Shown here in pieces: positions 41,801 to 52,345 of a DNA stretch of 64,000 bases. Position 1 is the stretch's first letter; each line of letters starts with the position of its first letter. The notes beneath the pieces are model-generated. The model was not told the origin of the DNA. It made no database searches and was given only the letters and a program-made list of their open reading frames with translations. The stretch comes from Gibbula magus (lineage: Eukaryota; Mollusca; Gastropoda; Trochida; Trochidae): assembly GCA_936450465.1 (NCBI GenBank), contig OW388293.1:28153860-28217859 (forward strand), given 5' to 3'. Position numbers and translations under genes: made by a program.

Positions 41801-44800
41801 ACCCTCATTCCCTTCCCATAAAAGTTGCTTCCTTCAGTTATCCTGTTTTAACGAGAAGAACTCTACAAGGATCTAGGAAGAGAATGCCTAACCCACGATT
41901 CAGTGTATTTTCATACTTAGTCTAGATATTTATATTTAAATCACTTTCAAACCTATTGGAATATAATTTTACTTAGGAATTTTGTATTCGTTAGATTTCT
42001 TACTCGATTCCGATTCGGATAATTGCGTACTGGATTTCATTTTCCTATCCGTTCCAGTCGTCATAACATAACCAGTAGCAACTTCGTTAGATGTCAAGAC
42101 CGACTACTAGTATTAGAGTTACGTTTTAACGAGGACTCTCTAATCTATATAGAGTCCCTTGTTTGAACTACACTCACGTGCAAAAGAAACGTTCAAATTC
42201 GCAGATTTTACAGAGAGTATAAACCGAAATACTGCAGTCAGAGAAAGTAGATTTTGAATGTATTTGATAAACACGATTCGATAAATACTCACAATTTCAT
42301 ACATTAGAGTATGACAGTTTTATTTCTATGTCACGTCAAATACACTGAGGATGCTGAAATAGCCTTTTCAAAATTATTTTAGGTTTAGAAGTTGTTTAAG
42401 TTAAGAATGTATTATATGTAGACCTTTAATTAATAAAACATGTCAGCATAAATAACCTACTTGGACTTAAATTTGCTGACGCATCCTTACTTTAGAACAT
42501 CATAAAACGAGTCTAGTCCACGAAGATTTTTTATAATGTGTGTTTCTCATATGAACAGATAATGTTTTGTAATTTCAAATTTAGTTTTGTTATCTTCTGA
42601 AGTACATGAAGTAACTCTGTTTCAGTCATTCGAATGGCTCTTGGATTGACTTATATTTTATTTTGTAAGGCGACGTTTCTTTTGCGCTTGAGTTTAGATG
42701 GGGTAATGCCTATGTGTTGAGATAGGATTCTACGTTCTTACGCAATTCTACATTAAAAAGGGTCCCCTGTCCGTGTAAATAGGATGAAAATGAGGTTCCA
42801 TGTTCGTTACCCACTGCACCTATAACCTCAATGTAGGTTTGTCAATAGCAATGAAAATGACCGTGAAATGGTTTCACTTTCAGAAGCAGAGCTATTTAGA
42901 ACTCTCAAAACGCCACACCATTATGATGGTCATCCTCAGGTCTTATTGTTCCGATCACCTAGACACTGTGACCCCTGGGATATTTCATTTGGGTTATTCC
43001 TATGATCGCCCTTGATTTGTGTGAGCCAATCATAAATGCTACGTGGATTGGCCCACAAGCTTCAATCACCTTAACATTGCTTCGTGCTTTCGGTCAAGAA
43101 GTTCACTTGCAATTAATAAACCCTTATGGTATTTAGATGTTTAGTTTGCATTTAAACAATGAGCAAAATTTCAAATAGGTATAATGAATCATACACAAAA
43201 TTGGAAAAATATGACTACCGAAAAATACAAACATGGTAATAATGGGCAGCGAAATTACATTAGTTTAATATCGCCCTATAATTTTAAACTGAAGTGACTA
43301 CATGGAGAATGGTAAGTTGAAGAGGTCAACGCCATCGCGGTAGACCAGGCGAACGGGAGTCTGTTCTACTCTCTACTACAGGAAGAGTACATGCTCATCA
43401 AGATGGAGGCACACACCCCAGGCTGGAACACGACCAGCCAACAATCAACAGACGCCTTTCATGTACCCTTCGGACGCATCCTCGCTCTCGACAGACAACG
43501 AAAGTAAGCGTCACGTTTTCTCTTTTTAAAGGGATAGTGAGACTGAGGTAGAAGGGAAATACGGAAATGTTTGTGTATTGTACTGGCTATGGTCATGTTT
43601 CAAGAAAATTGTTTAAAAGGGTCATCACAGCTTGGACGACGACATAAGGTTGAGCTCTACCATTTTGATTGACACCGTTTGAAGGAGACACCCCGATTTA
43701 TAGTTAGTCTTTGTGAAAATTCTATCAACATATTGGGTGTGTTTTATTATTCAAAAGCTGTAAAAGCACAACGTTTTTCTCATTTCATGTGATGGGCAAA
43801 AACAAAATGGCAGATACTATAATAGAATCCTCCCTTTAATGATGTATCTTTATCCACCCTGAATTGAAAGAGTCATCTACGCCTCATCATCTCGTGTAGC
43901 TGCTGGCGAGACACAGTTCAGTGCCGTGGCCATGAATTATGACGGTTCTGGCACCAAAGAGCACCAACTTGCTTCAGAGGACATATCAGATTTCGTCTTT
44001 TCGACACAAAAGGTATTCACTATAAGGTATTTACAATAAAACTTCAAGACATAAATGTAGTGACTATATAAACCTAAGGCGTCATTTTGGAAGTAATTCT
44101 TTTCTCAGGTAAACCTCCTTTCAAGGCCATACAGAACTCCCTTGGGCATTCTATAGAATATCCCTGGCCCTGAAACTAGACTTTAACGTGAATTGTAAAT
44201 TCCGGAATAACCTCATTTGATGTTATAATTTCAATCACAGAACAAACCGTAAAGGATTTTAAGTTAAAATTTCACACTTGACCTGATGAGATTCGAACGT
44301 GCATCCCTTCGCTCCTTAAACTGGACGCTCTACCAGAGAGCCACAAAGGTCCTGACAATGAAACGTTTAATAATTCTATCTATAGTCACGTTTCCTTAAC
44401 CTCAATATAACGATAGTAAGGGAGACATGCTCTTTGTAGAGCGCGGGATTCACGAGCTTTTCGCGAAAGTCGAACAGTCCCCGGCTTCGTTTGCGCGATA
44501 CTTCTTTTTTTACGGAATGGCTATGTCATTTCATAGGAAACATGTTTCATAATTAATAACCACTTTTGATAAATTTGTCGCCTTTTCCTTCGCTTTATAT
44601 GACAGATATAACCCTCTCCCTCGGTTTTGGTTGAACATGTAAACATGAGGGAAGGCCGAAATACTACCGTAAAACACATCAATTTGCTGCTTGCATACTC
44701 CCTCGGGTTTAAGAATGAAGTGGGGCCTAACAGAAGGGAAATATGTAAATAACGCCCTTTGTTTGCATTCGTATGGATAAGTGCTCCATATTGTATCCAT

Positions 44801-45083
44801 ACGGTAAATAAATGCGGAATAACATGTTTCAGACAATGCTATAGTGTTCGCGGCTGTATCAGGAGTTTACTCCTACAACCTTGTTACCAAGAAGAAAGTC
44901 AAGATCTTCTCTGGTGCCTCTTCACCCAAACAGCTGGACATCTGTGGCAATGATTTGATTGTTCTCACTGACAATGGCACCGCATCAAGGTAACAGTGGG
45001 ATTATTTATATGTGCAAGTAACAGTGATTTCGTTTTCCTTGTGTCAACTTTTGCCAAAGCTTTCAATTAGAAGTTTTTTATAT

Positions 45084-45131
<48 letters not shown>

Positions 45132-45733
45132 ATATATAAAAATAATATTGTAACTAGTGACCCTTCATTTACTATGTCCCCTTGTTAGTGTGAAATTTGA
45201 TTTCAAATTGTTGTCATCTTTTATTCCAGTATTATGTGTCACCATAAAGCGAAACATCTACTTTTCTGTAACCCGAGACTAATTATTTACATGAAAGAAA
45301 TGTCTTTGAAGGCGATGATAATTATTAATAATTATATAAAGAATGAAATGATGTCTACCTTGATATACTTCCGGCAATTATTTCATCGTTTTAATTGACA
45401 TTCTCCCCAGCCAAGATTATAACAGTCGGTTTGTATATCAGTTGGTACCTTGACTTTTTCAATATGAGATGATCTGTAACAGAAATTCTTATGGACTGTG
45501 ATTCTATCATAGTCCAATTCGGGTATATTTTAGAAAGGCAGTGAAATGCAGTAAGGGGCATGTGCTAGTTCTTCGTCTGTTGAGTGTTTCATCTATATAT
45601 ATTTTATTTTTTGTCGTATCGTTTATTCTTTTTATATTCCAGTGTCGTTGTCCTTTCACAGAAGAGGGACATCTTGTATAAAATAGAGAATCCGAATGGT
45701 CCGAAACGAAAGACTGGGTTTCACGTTTACTGA
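38602..45733 (+). CDS. PAN-domain / beta-propeller gene, possibly decaying
   Basis: Six plus-strand exons are recognised: about 38602-38848 (PAN/Apple-like), 41500-~41708, 43323-43503, 43871-44012, 44833-44989 and 45643-45733 with the stop at 45731. The PAN-like exon has four cysteines in the usual spacing (HCARLCSLNSECQ and SRAC). Later exons read like LDL-receptor YWTD or similar propeller blades: VNAIAVDQANGSLFYSLL, RILALDRQRK, VIYASSS, NAIVFAAVSGVYSYNL and QLDICGNDLIVLTDNG. Such proteins are usually secreted or membrane-bound and bind ligands outside the cell; no signal peptide was found. Exon 2 has three in-frame stops and the 44012/44833 junction is out of phase. The locus is therefore either a pseudogenised paralogue or lacks exons I missed. 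Introns hold a foldback element and a MITE. Confidence 0.6.
39162..41158. mobile_element. 2.0-kb foldback transposon with 8-bp target duplication
   Basis: It starts GGTAACCTCCCAAAACTTCT and ends with the exact inverse. ACAGTCAT flanks it at 39154-39161 and 41159-41166. Internally: A (39162-39374), B (39375-39661), C (39655-39827), inverted B (39828-40115), a unique middle, inverted A (40778-40993), then a second C (40994-41158). The B arms are about 287 bp and nearly identical. No transposase is encoded; two mirrored small open frames in the B arms are by-products. An 8-bp duplication fits hAT, P or Merlin-like transposition. Confidence 0.88.
40605..40704. repeat. internally deleted AAGGTACATC MITE inside the foldback element
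   Basis: GGTGCATCCATTGTATTTCAT at the left and AACACAATGAATGTACCTTT at the right are inverted ends. The inner words (TTGGCTATAATAC, GATAAAGTAACACC) match the two ends of the ~480-bp copy at 61789-62272 with the centre removed. Confidence 0.65.
41500..41708 (+). pseudogene. propeller exon with three in-frame stops
   Basis: The acceptor TTGTTTTCAG joins in phase to the PAN exon. The same frame gives DHHPNFQILL, a TGA (41529), QSGKMIVYDFGLQKWSPFHT, a TAA (41607), SFDGGDDLYYYKRPHVGYL and NKTWNTVVQ, then a TAG (41706). Protein-like sequence continues across the stops without a frame change. The third stop may lie beyond a donor at TGG|GTAACA or GTG|GTACAA. Confidence 0.55.
42171..42694. mobile_element. 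MITE flanked by TA, CAAAAGAAACG inverted ends
   Basis: The left end CACTCACGTGCAAAAGAAAC and right end GTTTCTTTTGCGCTTGAGTT are inverted repeats with a few mismatches. TA dinucleotides flank both sides (42169-42170, 42695-42696), as in Tc1/mariner insertions. It lies in an intron of the PAN/propeller locus. A diverged relative is at about 880-1285. Confidence 0.7.
43323..43503 (+). CDS. propeller exon
   Basis: It reads VNAIAVDQANGSLFYSLLQE through AFHVPFGRILALDRQRK up to donor CGAAA|GTAAGC (phase 2). The A-V-D-x-x-N-G-x-L-F-Y-S pattern is that of a propeller blade. The acceptor is at 43322 or 43324. Confidence 0.65.
43871..44012 (+). CDS. propeller exon
   Basis: The acceptor TTGAAAG completes the Lys codon from the previous exon, then VIYASSSRVAAGETQFSAVA and MNYDGSGTKEHQLASEDIS follow to donor CAAAAG|GTATTC (phase 0). 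N-Y-D-G-S-G-T-K is typical of propeller loops. Confidence 0.65.
44283..44360 (-). repeat. tRNA-like sequence, SINE head
   Basis: The minus strand has a good D arm (GCTC-TCTGGTA-GAGC), a B box CGTTCGAATC and a short acceptor pairing (GACCT with AGGTC). The anticodon stem does not pair, so a functional tRNA is doubtful. The anticodon-arm region GTTTAAGGAGCGAAGGG matches that of 149-223. Confidence 0.5.
44833..44989 (+). CDS. propeller exon
   Basis: After acceptor GTTTCAG the best frame reads NAIVFAAVSGVYSYNLVTKK then SSPKQLDICGNDLIVLTDNG to donor TCAAG|GTAACA (phase 2). It requires one base from the previous exon, but the exon at 44012 ends in phase 0. Confidence 0.6.
45087..45140. repeat. (TA)n microsatellite
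   Basis: A run of TATATATA with one TTTA interruption, in the last intron of the PAN/propeller locus. Confidence 0.9.
45643..45733 (+). CDS. terminal exon of the PAN/propeller locus
   Basis: The acceptor ATATTCCAG completes a Ser codon; then VVVLSQKRDILYKIENPNGP and KRKTGFHVY end at TGA 45731-45733. The frame agrees with the phase-2 donor at 44989. Confidence 0.6.
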
Positions 45734-45985
45734 ATACAGTATTTAGGTAGTTAATCACATGAACATTATTACCATTACCGACATTATCAGTAAATTCATT
45801 TACTGCATGAATTTAAGACTAAAACCGTATTAAGTAAACTTTATCAGAGTTACACTATGCTATCATTCTTTTGCTTTATAATTAATAACCATTTTATTGA
45901 AGTAAAAAGTATATTATGTAGTAAACTACTGTCTCCAACAAAGGTATGGACCATCGTTATCTTTTAATTGTTCCCATAGCAACAA

Positions 45986-46620
45986 ATGAAGTCACAGTTG
46001 AATAAAAACAATTGTGCTCTTAATGCAAGCGAAATAAATGACAATATTCTTGAAAACGATATTGACTTTTTCATCATAATTGAATCTTGGTTAAAACCAA
46101 TTGATACTGTTGTGCCCAGACAACTGGTGCCTGAAGGATACTCTTACTCCCAATACACCAAAGATAACAGACAAGGTGGTGGCATTATTGTATTGTTCAA
46201 ACTGTCTATAAGCGTTTGCACAACGGTTTCATCCGGCAAAGAATAGGAAAGTCTTGAATCCCCAGAGATGAAGGTCAAGATAGGAGCAACACACATCAGA
46301 CTGGTACCGGTGTATAGACCACCTGTTTCGAATCGACAGACTCACTCCCAGATAATCTCAGATCTTGAGGACCTCGTAGAGAAAGTGGCCAGTACAAATC
46401 ATCGTCTTCTCTTAGTTGGGGATTTCAACTTACATGTCAATGACAACCGTTGTCCTTTGGCTGGAAAGTTCCATGACATTCTTCATACAGTCAGACTCTC
46501 TCAACATGTTACCACTCCAACGCACATAGATGGACATACTATTCACTGAGGCGGATGATTCGTTAGTTTCATCAGTTGACGTCATCAGTAGTAATATAAG
46601 TACTAGGCACATACGCCTTT
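45986..46620 (+). mobile_element. LINE endonuclease-domain fragment
   Basis: Frames encode NDNILENDIDFFIIIESWLK and RQGGGIIVLFK, then RLVPVYRPPVSNRQTHSQI and LLLVGDFNLHVND, then after a frame change DILFTEADDSLVSSVDVISS. These are the strands of the exonuclease-endonuclease-phosphatase fold of Jockey/CR1-like LINEs, with ESWL and GDFNLH being catalytic-region motifs. A stop after SSGKE at 46243 and a shift near 46540 show it is dead. The fragment stops before the RT. Confidence 0.82.
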
Positions 46621-48290
46621 ACCCGAAGGGAACCGAAGGGAGATTAATGTATGCAGCGTAGTTCATTAATAGGCTAATTTATGCATGACGTCACGGGTCA
46701 GAAAGGTCGAGGAATCATTAGGCTATCCAATGCAAGGATGCTTTTGAACCTTTCAATGACCATTACTGCAAAACAATGCTTTCTTTAAGCCAACCCTAAC
46801 CTATACAAGGGTGTCAGTCCAATCAGAAACCGGTTTTGAATTTTGGCGCCAAAGCTATCTTTAGCGACACGTGTCATGAGTCAGAGGCGAGCGCAATACC
46901 TGTAGATAGGCGAGTTTACCCAACGTCACGACTGGCCAATTTCTTTATGAAACCTCACAAAGAATTAGGATTTGAGCGGATGTTATACAAAGCGTGATAG
47001 CTTATATAAATAAAGGGTGCTTCTAGAAATGACATCTTAAATATAGAGGTCACCTAATACTTACCTAAAGGTTTAGATGGTGATAGAGAAAGCAAGCACA
47101 ACTTAAACATCTAGTTTGATAATACTTATATCCAGTCCAAAACATAGATAAAAACGAAATATTCATTGGAAGATCTTTAACATTTATGTGAAAAGTGAAT
47201 AGGCTATTTTATTTCAACTTTAGATGGCTAAGTTAGAAATGTCTGTGCTGTGTATGTATATACATTAAGCTGTCTCCCGTTTTCACTAATCCTATTTTGA
47301 CATGTGCTAGCATTTGGTTTACGTTTAAAGATGTTTTATCATACCTCTATATAGCTTCATTTAAACGTGTTGAGAATCGTATTGACTATTTTATAACAGA
47401 GGCGAGCTAAAAAACCGAGACATTTTTAAGCGTGTCAACATGGTAGTTGCCTATAGATCTGAACAATTTTAACAGATATTCATGGAAAAAAACGTATATA
47501 TGTTTTAATGTATAAGAAGTCTAGAAGGAGATTCGCCAACGTTTTAAATATAAACTAAGAATGTTTAATGTTATAAGAAGGGTAGTTTATAGTTATTCAC
47601 AAAACAAAATGTATCTATATAAACCAATTTTTTTGGGTTTTATATGAGGTTTTTTTTTTGCCTTGTTAGGTTGTAAACTTTTATCAGTGAAAATCTATAT
47701 ACCTCATTGAGACATCATGAATAGTACTGTGCTTTCAGATATTATGTGTTAGGAGTTTATGAAACGGTTGAACCACTATTCACTAAACCAAATATAATCA
47801 TCAAAAGTTTAAAACTCATTATCAAAAGATAGCATTCACATTTCAACTCATTATCAAAACAATAAATATACGGTACATCTTAATATTATCAAAACAATAA
47901 ATATACGTTCCATCTTAATATTATCAAAACATAGAATTTACTTTCTAAAACCCAGATAGCTATATTCTAGAAACGTCATGTCTAAAACTCCTAGTCAATA
48001 GATCATATAAAGCGTGACACTAGCTCAATGGAAACCCCCCATACCTCGATGCTTTAAATATATATTCTGTCAATAGCATTGGGGGTCACGTTCTTTTGAG
48101 TTAGTACACACGTGTACTGTATGCGTGTTTATCCCACGGAACTGTACAATAGGGAAAGGCTGATTGGTTGACTGAACTGAAAGTTCTATACATGTACTAA
48201 GTCTCCGCCACTAGAAACAGTCTTCATTTCACCGCTTACACTCGAGCTGACAACAGTTAAATATTTTATCGAAGGACTTAAACGGATGTT
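46621..48290. other. spacer; short tandem repeat at 47850-47940
   Basis: Mostly AT-rich with no recognised gene. At 47850-47940 ATTATCAAAACAATAAATAT with ACGKTCCATCTTAAT repeats about 2.5 times with a ~36-bp period. The last few hundred bases should include the promoter of the gene starting at 48303; I could not place a core promoter with confidence. Confidence 0.5.
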
Positions 48291-48302
48291 TTAAAGTGAA
48301 AT

Positions 48303-48319
48303 ATGGATTCCGAAAAAAC
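48303..48319 (+). CDS. zinc-finger/polymerase gene, candidate first exon
   Basis: ATGGATTCCGAAAAAAC is followed by a strong donor GTGAGTAAA. Its phase 2 fits exon 2. It is only 17 nt, so support is the junction and phase rather than content. Confidence 0.6.
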
Positions 48320-51300
48320 GTGAGTAAATGTTTACATCTCTTCGATGTGTTTTTTATTAAGATGAAGGTTATCTCGTTGTGTTATAATAGTACTTGTTAA
48401 GACTGATATTATTTAAAAGGTTTAGTTGGATATTCATAGAACATTAACATATAAGGTGAAATAGATCACTATTGCTATGTTTTAGTTACATATTGGTTTT
48501 ATAAAACAATCATTGAAGTGGTTATATATTAAAAGTCTTCTATTTCATTTTTCTAGAATATACATCTGCCCTCATTGTGAGAAAATATTTTCGAGAAAAG
48601 ATAATCTCACAACTCATATTCGGACAATCCACGAGGGGAAACGTTTCACGTGTGACAAGTGTTCCAAATCCTATAAGAGAAATGAGGATTTAAAGAAACA
48701 CAAGTGTGCCATGTCACAAAAGCTTACAGAATTTCGTTGTAGCGTGAGTATGGAGTTCTATTCGATTTGAATTGATGTGTTATATCTGAATTTGATATAG
48801 GTTATGTTATATTCAAATATATTGTGTGGACGGAATACGTTATGATACAGGACATGAATTTAGATATCTACACCTTTCAATGTAATCATATGCCTATCTA
48901 TATTCACACTATAACTAGTACATTCCCTTTAAAGATAATTAATTTCTCTACCTAGAAATGCTCCGCTGTATTTGGTTCCCCTCTGGAATTGGGCGTTCAC
49001 GTCAGACGAAGGCACCCGACTGGTAAATATTATATCACCTTGTTTATAGTATCCAACGATTTTATTCAAGGCAATGAGTCTTATTTTCTGTAAACATGTG
49101 ATACAGTTTTAAACACCTTTATGGGTGGAGGTATGCTTTCTGCTTTCACGAGTTATGATTTATAAGGTTAACAGCAGGAGTTAAACGTACCTCGAGTTTT
49201 AACAAGTCTAAGTGTAAGTGTAAGAGGTGTAATGTACGCTTAGCTTTAACCAGGAATACTCTTGCCATCTAACTTTGCTTTATATACGCATATATGTCTC
49301 TATAGCCTCAAGCACGCACCAAGCTTCTACATCGAGCGAGTCCGTTATGGTTCGTGGTTCCCAAACAGGTAAGGTCTATAAACAAATTGAAATTGAAATG
49401 AATGTATTAATCCCATCATTGAAGTTAAGGCGTAGTCAGCTAGACAGGTTAAGATTGAGTATAATATATAGTAACTAAGAATATGTATAGCGCATATGAT
49501 TATGAATATCTTTAAGTTGAGTTAGGATATGTATAATACCACGTGAATGTATGTCTACATTTGTAAAAGTGAAAGTGTATAGCTAGTATTCATGTTGAAA
49601 CCTAACTATATATGTCTTATTCCAGAGGTGTAATATACGCCTAGCTTTATCCAGGAATACTCTCCCAGTCTAACTTTGCTTTATATATGCATATGTGTCT
49701 ACAGCCTCAAGCACACCGCAGTCGAGTAGATTGGGGCATGACACCTCCCCTAGTCTTCCTCAAACAGGTAAATAGACATTTCAAAGGGGAGCCAATATTT
49801 ACTCAAGGCGTTACTAGTTTTAACGTTAGGTATACAGCTATGGATAGAACGCTTATCAATATAATGATCGAAATTTATGTATGTATGTATGTATGTATGT
49901 ATTTATGTATGTATGTATGTATGTATGTATGTATGTATGTATGTTTGCGTGTATAGTAGATATACTATTTAACCACGTTACACATGGCTTACTGTTTCTC
50001 AGATGAATTTATCTTCATAACATCAGTGTGAAATGAAGTATACATGCCATAATTTTAAACTACTATTTCTTTCCTCACCCACACAGCTCCCTCTACTAGT
50101 CACCGCAGGACAATCACTCAGACCCCTCGCTGTCGGACTTGTCATAGGCAGTTTGAGAGTTGGGCTTCACTCTATCGCCATCGCCAGTCCGGTAGCGGGA
50201 AGGACCTGCAAGCGTCGCCGTGGAGAGACGAGGGAGACGAGGGAGTAGCTGCACCATGGCTAGAAGAGTCAACAGGCGAGGTGACGGAGCCTGGGCTTCG
50301 CGATGCCTATGAGCTGAACGCTCCGTTCATTCTCGCCCGGGACAGGGTAGGGGAGGTAGCATCCACCTTTAATCTCCCCGTCACTGCCCATTGTTCGATC
50401 GATGAGTTGATGGAACGCGCTAGGGATATTTATCAATCGTTAAATCATAGTTTTAGACTCAATTTAGCGTTCGGTGTCATCCTTCGTAACGTGGAGACGG
50501 GGGCCTATCGCTACTTCAATCCTTATGAAAATAATCCTTTCTTTACTTCTCCCATCTCTATCACTAGTCTGAAGGATCTCGACAAACTACGCCAGAGACT
50601 GGAAAGACTAGATCTGATCACTCATCTCCTCACACAACGCCCCGATACTAAATGGAAACCCATTTTGATCACGAATGTAAGGTTTTATACGTACAGAACA
50701 AATTTTGCTTTAGGTCACCCACCCGTCACCCTCCCCGATTTTATCAAGAATCACAAAGCCATCATCTCTTTAGATCGTAATTATCATACTAAATATTATG
50801 AAGACAACCTCTGTGCTTTCCGATGTCTGGCGCTCTATCGAGACCCTAAAGTCCGTCAATCTCTAGAAAGACCCGCCAAAGCTCTATACTATCAGTGGGT
50901 GGTGTACTGTCGGGACAACCACCTTGAGAATTTAAAGAAGGTGACTCCCGAGCAGTACACTGGCCTGTCGCCTGATTATTTTCCCGACTTTGAAGCTTGT
51001 TTCCGTGTGAATGTCAGCGTGTTTCGTCTCGACGAGGATAGGATAGCTCACCCGCAATATAAATCCCGCGGCGTGTTTATGGGACACATGTATCTAAATC
51101 TCTATGAAAAACACTTATCCCTCATCACCAATATTAAAGTGTACTGTCAACGTTATCAATGTCCCACGTGCGAGCGTCTCTTTAAGAACAAGTCAAATTG
51201 TAACAAACATCAGCGTAATTGTACGGGTCAAACCAAATTGCGTTTTCCAGGTGGTTTTCACCAGACCCCGAAAACGGTGTTTGATCACTTGGAAGAGAAC

Positions 51301-52146
51301 GGCTTGTCTGTGGACGCAGGTGAGAGATATTTCCCGTGGTTCGTGGTGTTTGATTTTGAATGTTCCCTCAGTCCTATCGATTGTGGTAGTGAAAAACTGA
51401 GATGGACGCAAGAACACCACCCCATATCCGTCAGCATATGCTCTAACGTGGAGGGGTTTACTTCCCCAAAATGCATCGTGGATCCCGATACGGATCAGCT
51501 CATTGCTAGCATGTTGGAGTATATGAAAGAAATCGCTGAGACAGTCGGAGAGTTAGCCCGTGAAAAATGGGGTCACCAATTAACCATTTTAAAGGGTTGG
51601 TCTTCTGATGATGGTAAGAAAACGAGCGACACGGCTGGCGGCACCATCCCTGAAGATTCAGATTCGGATTCGGATTCGGATTTAGAGGAGGAAGAGGGAA
51701 AACTAACCACAGATCGTAAGATGAAAACGCCTGCAAAAGTATGGCAAAAACGCATGTATGATCTGTACCTGAAGCTTATGGGCTACTGTAGACAAGTGCC
51801 CGTCCTGGGTTTCAATTCGGCGCGTTACGATTTGAATATCATTAAGGAAAAGCTTCCTAAACATCTCTCACTGGATATTAAAGAATCTCGCGCTTTCACC
51901 GTCAAGAAAAATAACTCCTACCTCTGTCAGAGTAATGACACGTTCAAATTTCTTGACCTCACGCAGTATCTCTCTCCCGGAACGAGTTATGCACAGTTTC
52001 TGAAAGCCTTTGGGGTGACAGAGAAAAAAGGTTTCTTCCCTTATGAGTATCTGGACACACCTAACAAACTGGACGAGACTCGTCTTCCACCTCTGGGCGA
52101 GGCTTGGTATTCTAACCTCAAACAAACACCGCAAGAAAAGTGCTAG
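48303..52146 (+). CDS. C2H2 zinc-finger / family-B DNA polymerase exonuclease protein
   Basis: Six exons (48303-48319, 48557-48743, 48956-49022, 49306-49368, 49705-49767, 50087-52146) all end in GT, begin after AG and keep one frame, giving 819 codons including the TAG. Exons 2-3 encode three C2H2 fingers (CPHCEKIF..., CDKCSKSY..., CSKCSAVF...). Exons 4-5 are Ser/Thr-rich. Exon 6 begins with a further C-x2-C motif (CRTCHRQF) and holds the bulk. Counting from 50281 it has a conserved-looking DNLCAFRCLALYRD, a CCHC finger at 294-314, Exo I FVVFDFECSL (D358, E360), an acidic Asp/Ser run near 463-475, and Exo II VLGFNSARYDLN (N512, D517). These are the 3'-5' exonuclease motifs of protein-primed family-B polymerases of viruses, plasmids and Polinton-like elements. 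The palm motifs are absent because the frame stops. The role is unknown: captured mobile-element gene, remnant or domesticated nuclease. Confidence 0.78.
48557..48743 (+). CDS. zinc-finger exon (two C2H2 fingers)
   Basis: After acceptor TTTTTCTAG it reads IYICPHCEKIFSRKDNLTTH then IRTIHEGKRFTCDKCSKSYK and EDLKKHKC, then FRCS at donor AGC|GTGAGT. Finger 1 is canonical C2H2; finger 2 is C2HC. Finger 3 starts here and is completed in the next exon. Confidence 0.8.
48956..49022 (+). CDS. zinc-finger exon (completes third finger)
   Basis: The acceptor CTACCTAG leads to KCSAVFGSPLELGVHVRRRH, which with the preceding FRCS makes a C-x2-C-x12-H-x4-H finger split by an intron. Donor ACTG|GTAAAT, phase 1. 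Confidence 0.78.
49306..49368 (+). CDS. 63-nt Ser/Thr-rich exon (duplicate A)
   Basis: It lies between acceptor TCTATAG and donor ACAG|GTAAGG, phase 1 in and out, and reads SSTHQASTSSESVMVRGSQT. Together with about 80 bp of upstream intron it is a duplicate of 49705-49767. Confidence 0.65.
49705..49767 (+). CDS. 63-nt Ser/Thr-rich exon (duplicate B)
   Basis: It lies between acceptor GTCTACAG and donor ACAG|GTAAAT, phase 1 in and out, and reads SSTPQSSRLGHDTSPSLPQT. It has the same length and phase as exon 49306-49368, so either can be skipped without changing frame. Confidence 0.65.
49877..49943. repeat. (ATGT)n microsatellite
   Basis: About sixteen units of ATGT, one changed to TTGT-like, in the intron before the large exon of the zinc-finger/polymerase gene. 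Confidence 0.95.
50087..52146 (+). CDS. large exon: family-B polymerase N-terminal and exonuclease region
   Basis: The acceptor CCCACACAG opens a 2060-nt exon, in frame with the upstream exons, ending at TAG 52144-52146. It is markedly less AT-rich than its surroundings. It holds CRTCHRQF, the CCHC finger at about 51160-51222, Exo I at 51352-51360 and Exo II at 51814-51831. Between them is a Glu/Asp/Ser linker. Family members would continue for several hundred residues into the palm domain, so this is a truncated version. Confidence 0.82.
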
Positions 52147-52345
52147 TATACTGACCAGTATACGTATTGTCAACCACCCTAATTTCCTGGCGTATACTGG
52201 TTTGTCAACCACCCTAATTTCCTAGCGTATACTAATCAGTATACGAGACATTTCCAAAGCTTAGGAAACTTCAGTATACCCCAGTATACGCTAGTATACC
52301 CCAGTATACCTCAGTATACCCCAGTATACTCTAGTAAACTCCACT
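52142..52345. repeat. GTATAC-containing repeat array
   Basis: Two copies of TTGTCAACCACCCTAATTTC with CTGGCGTATAC (52166-52232) are followed by about eight decamers of the form CAGTATACCC (52272-52345, degenerating to the right). GTATAC is palindromic and occurs about a dozen times. The array begins at the stop codon of the polymerase-like frame. Confidence 0.85.

Noticed and set aside
44283..44360. Functional tRNA gene on the minus strand
   Set aside because: The D arm and B box are good but the anticodon stem does not pair and the acceptor is only five pairs long; it also shares non-tRNA sequence with 149-223.
48000..48120. Inverted repeat around ACTAGCTCAATGG and GGGGGTCACGTTC as a MITE or promoter element
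   Set aside because: The pairing is too weak and no target duplication was found.
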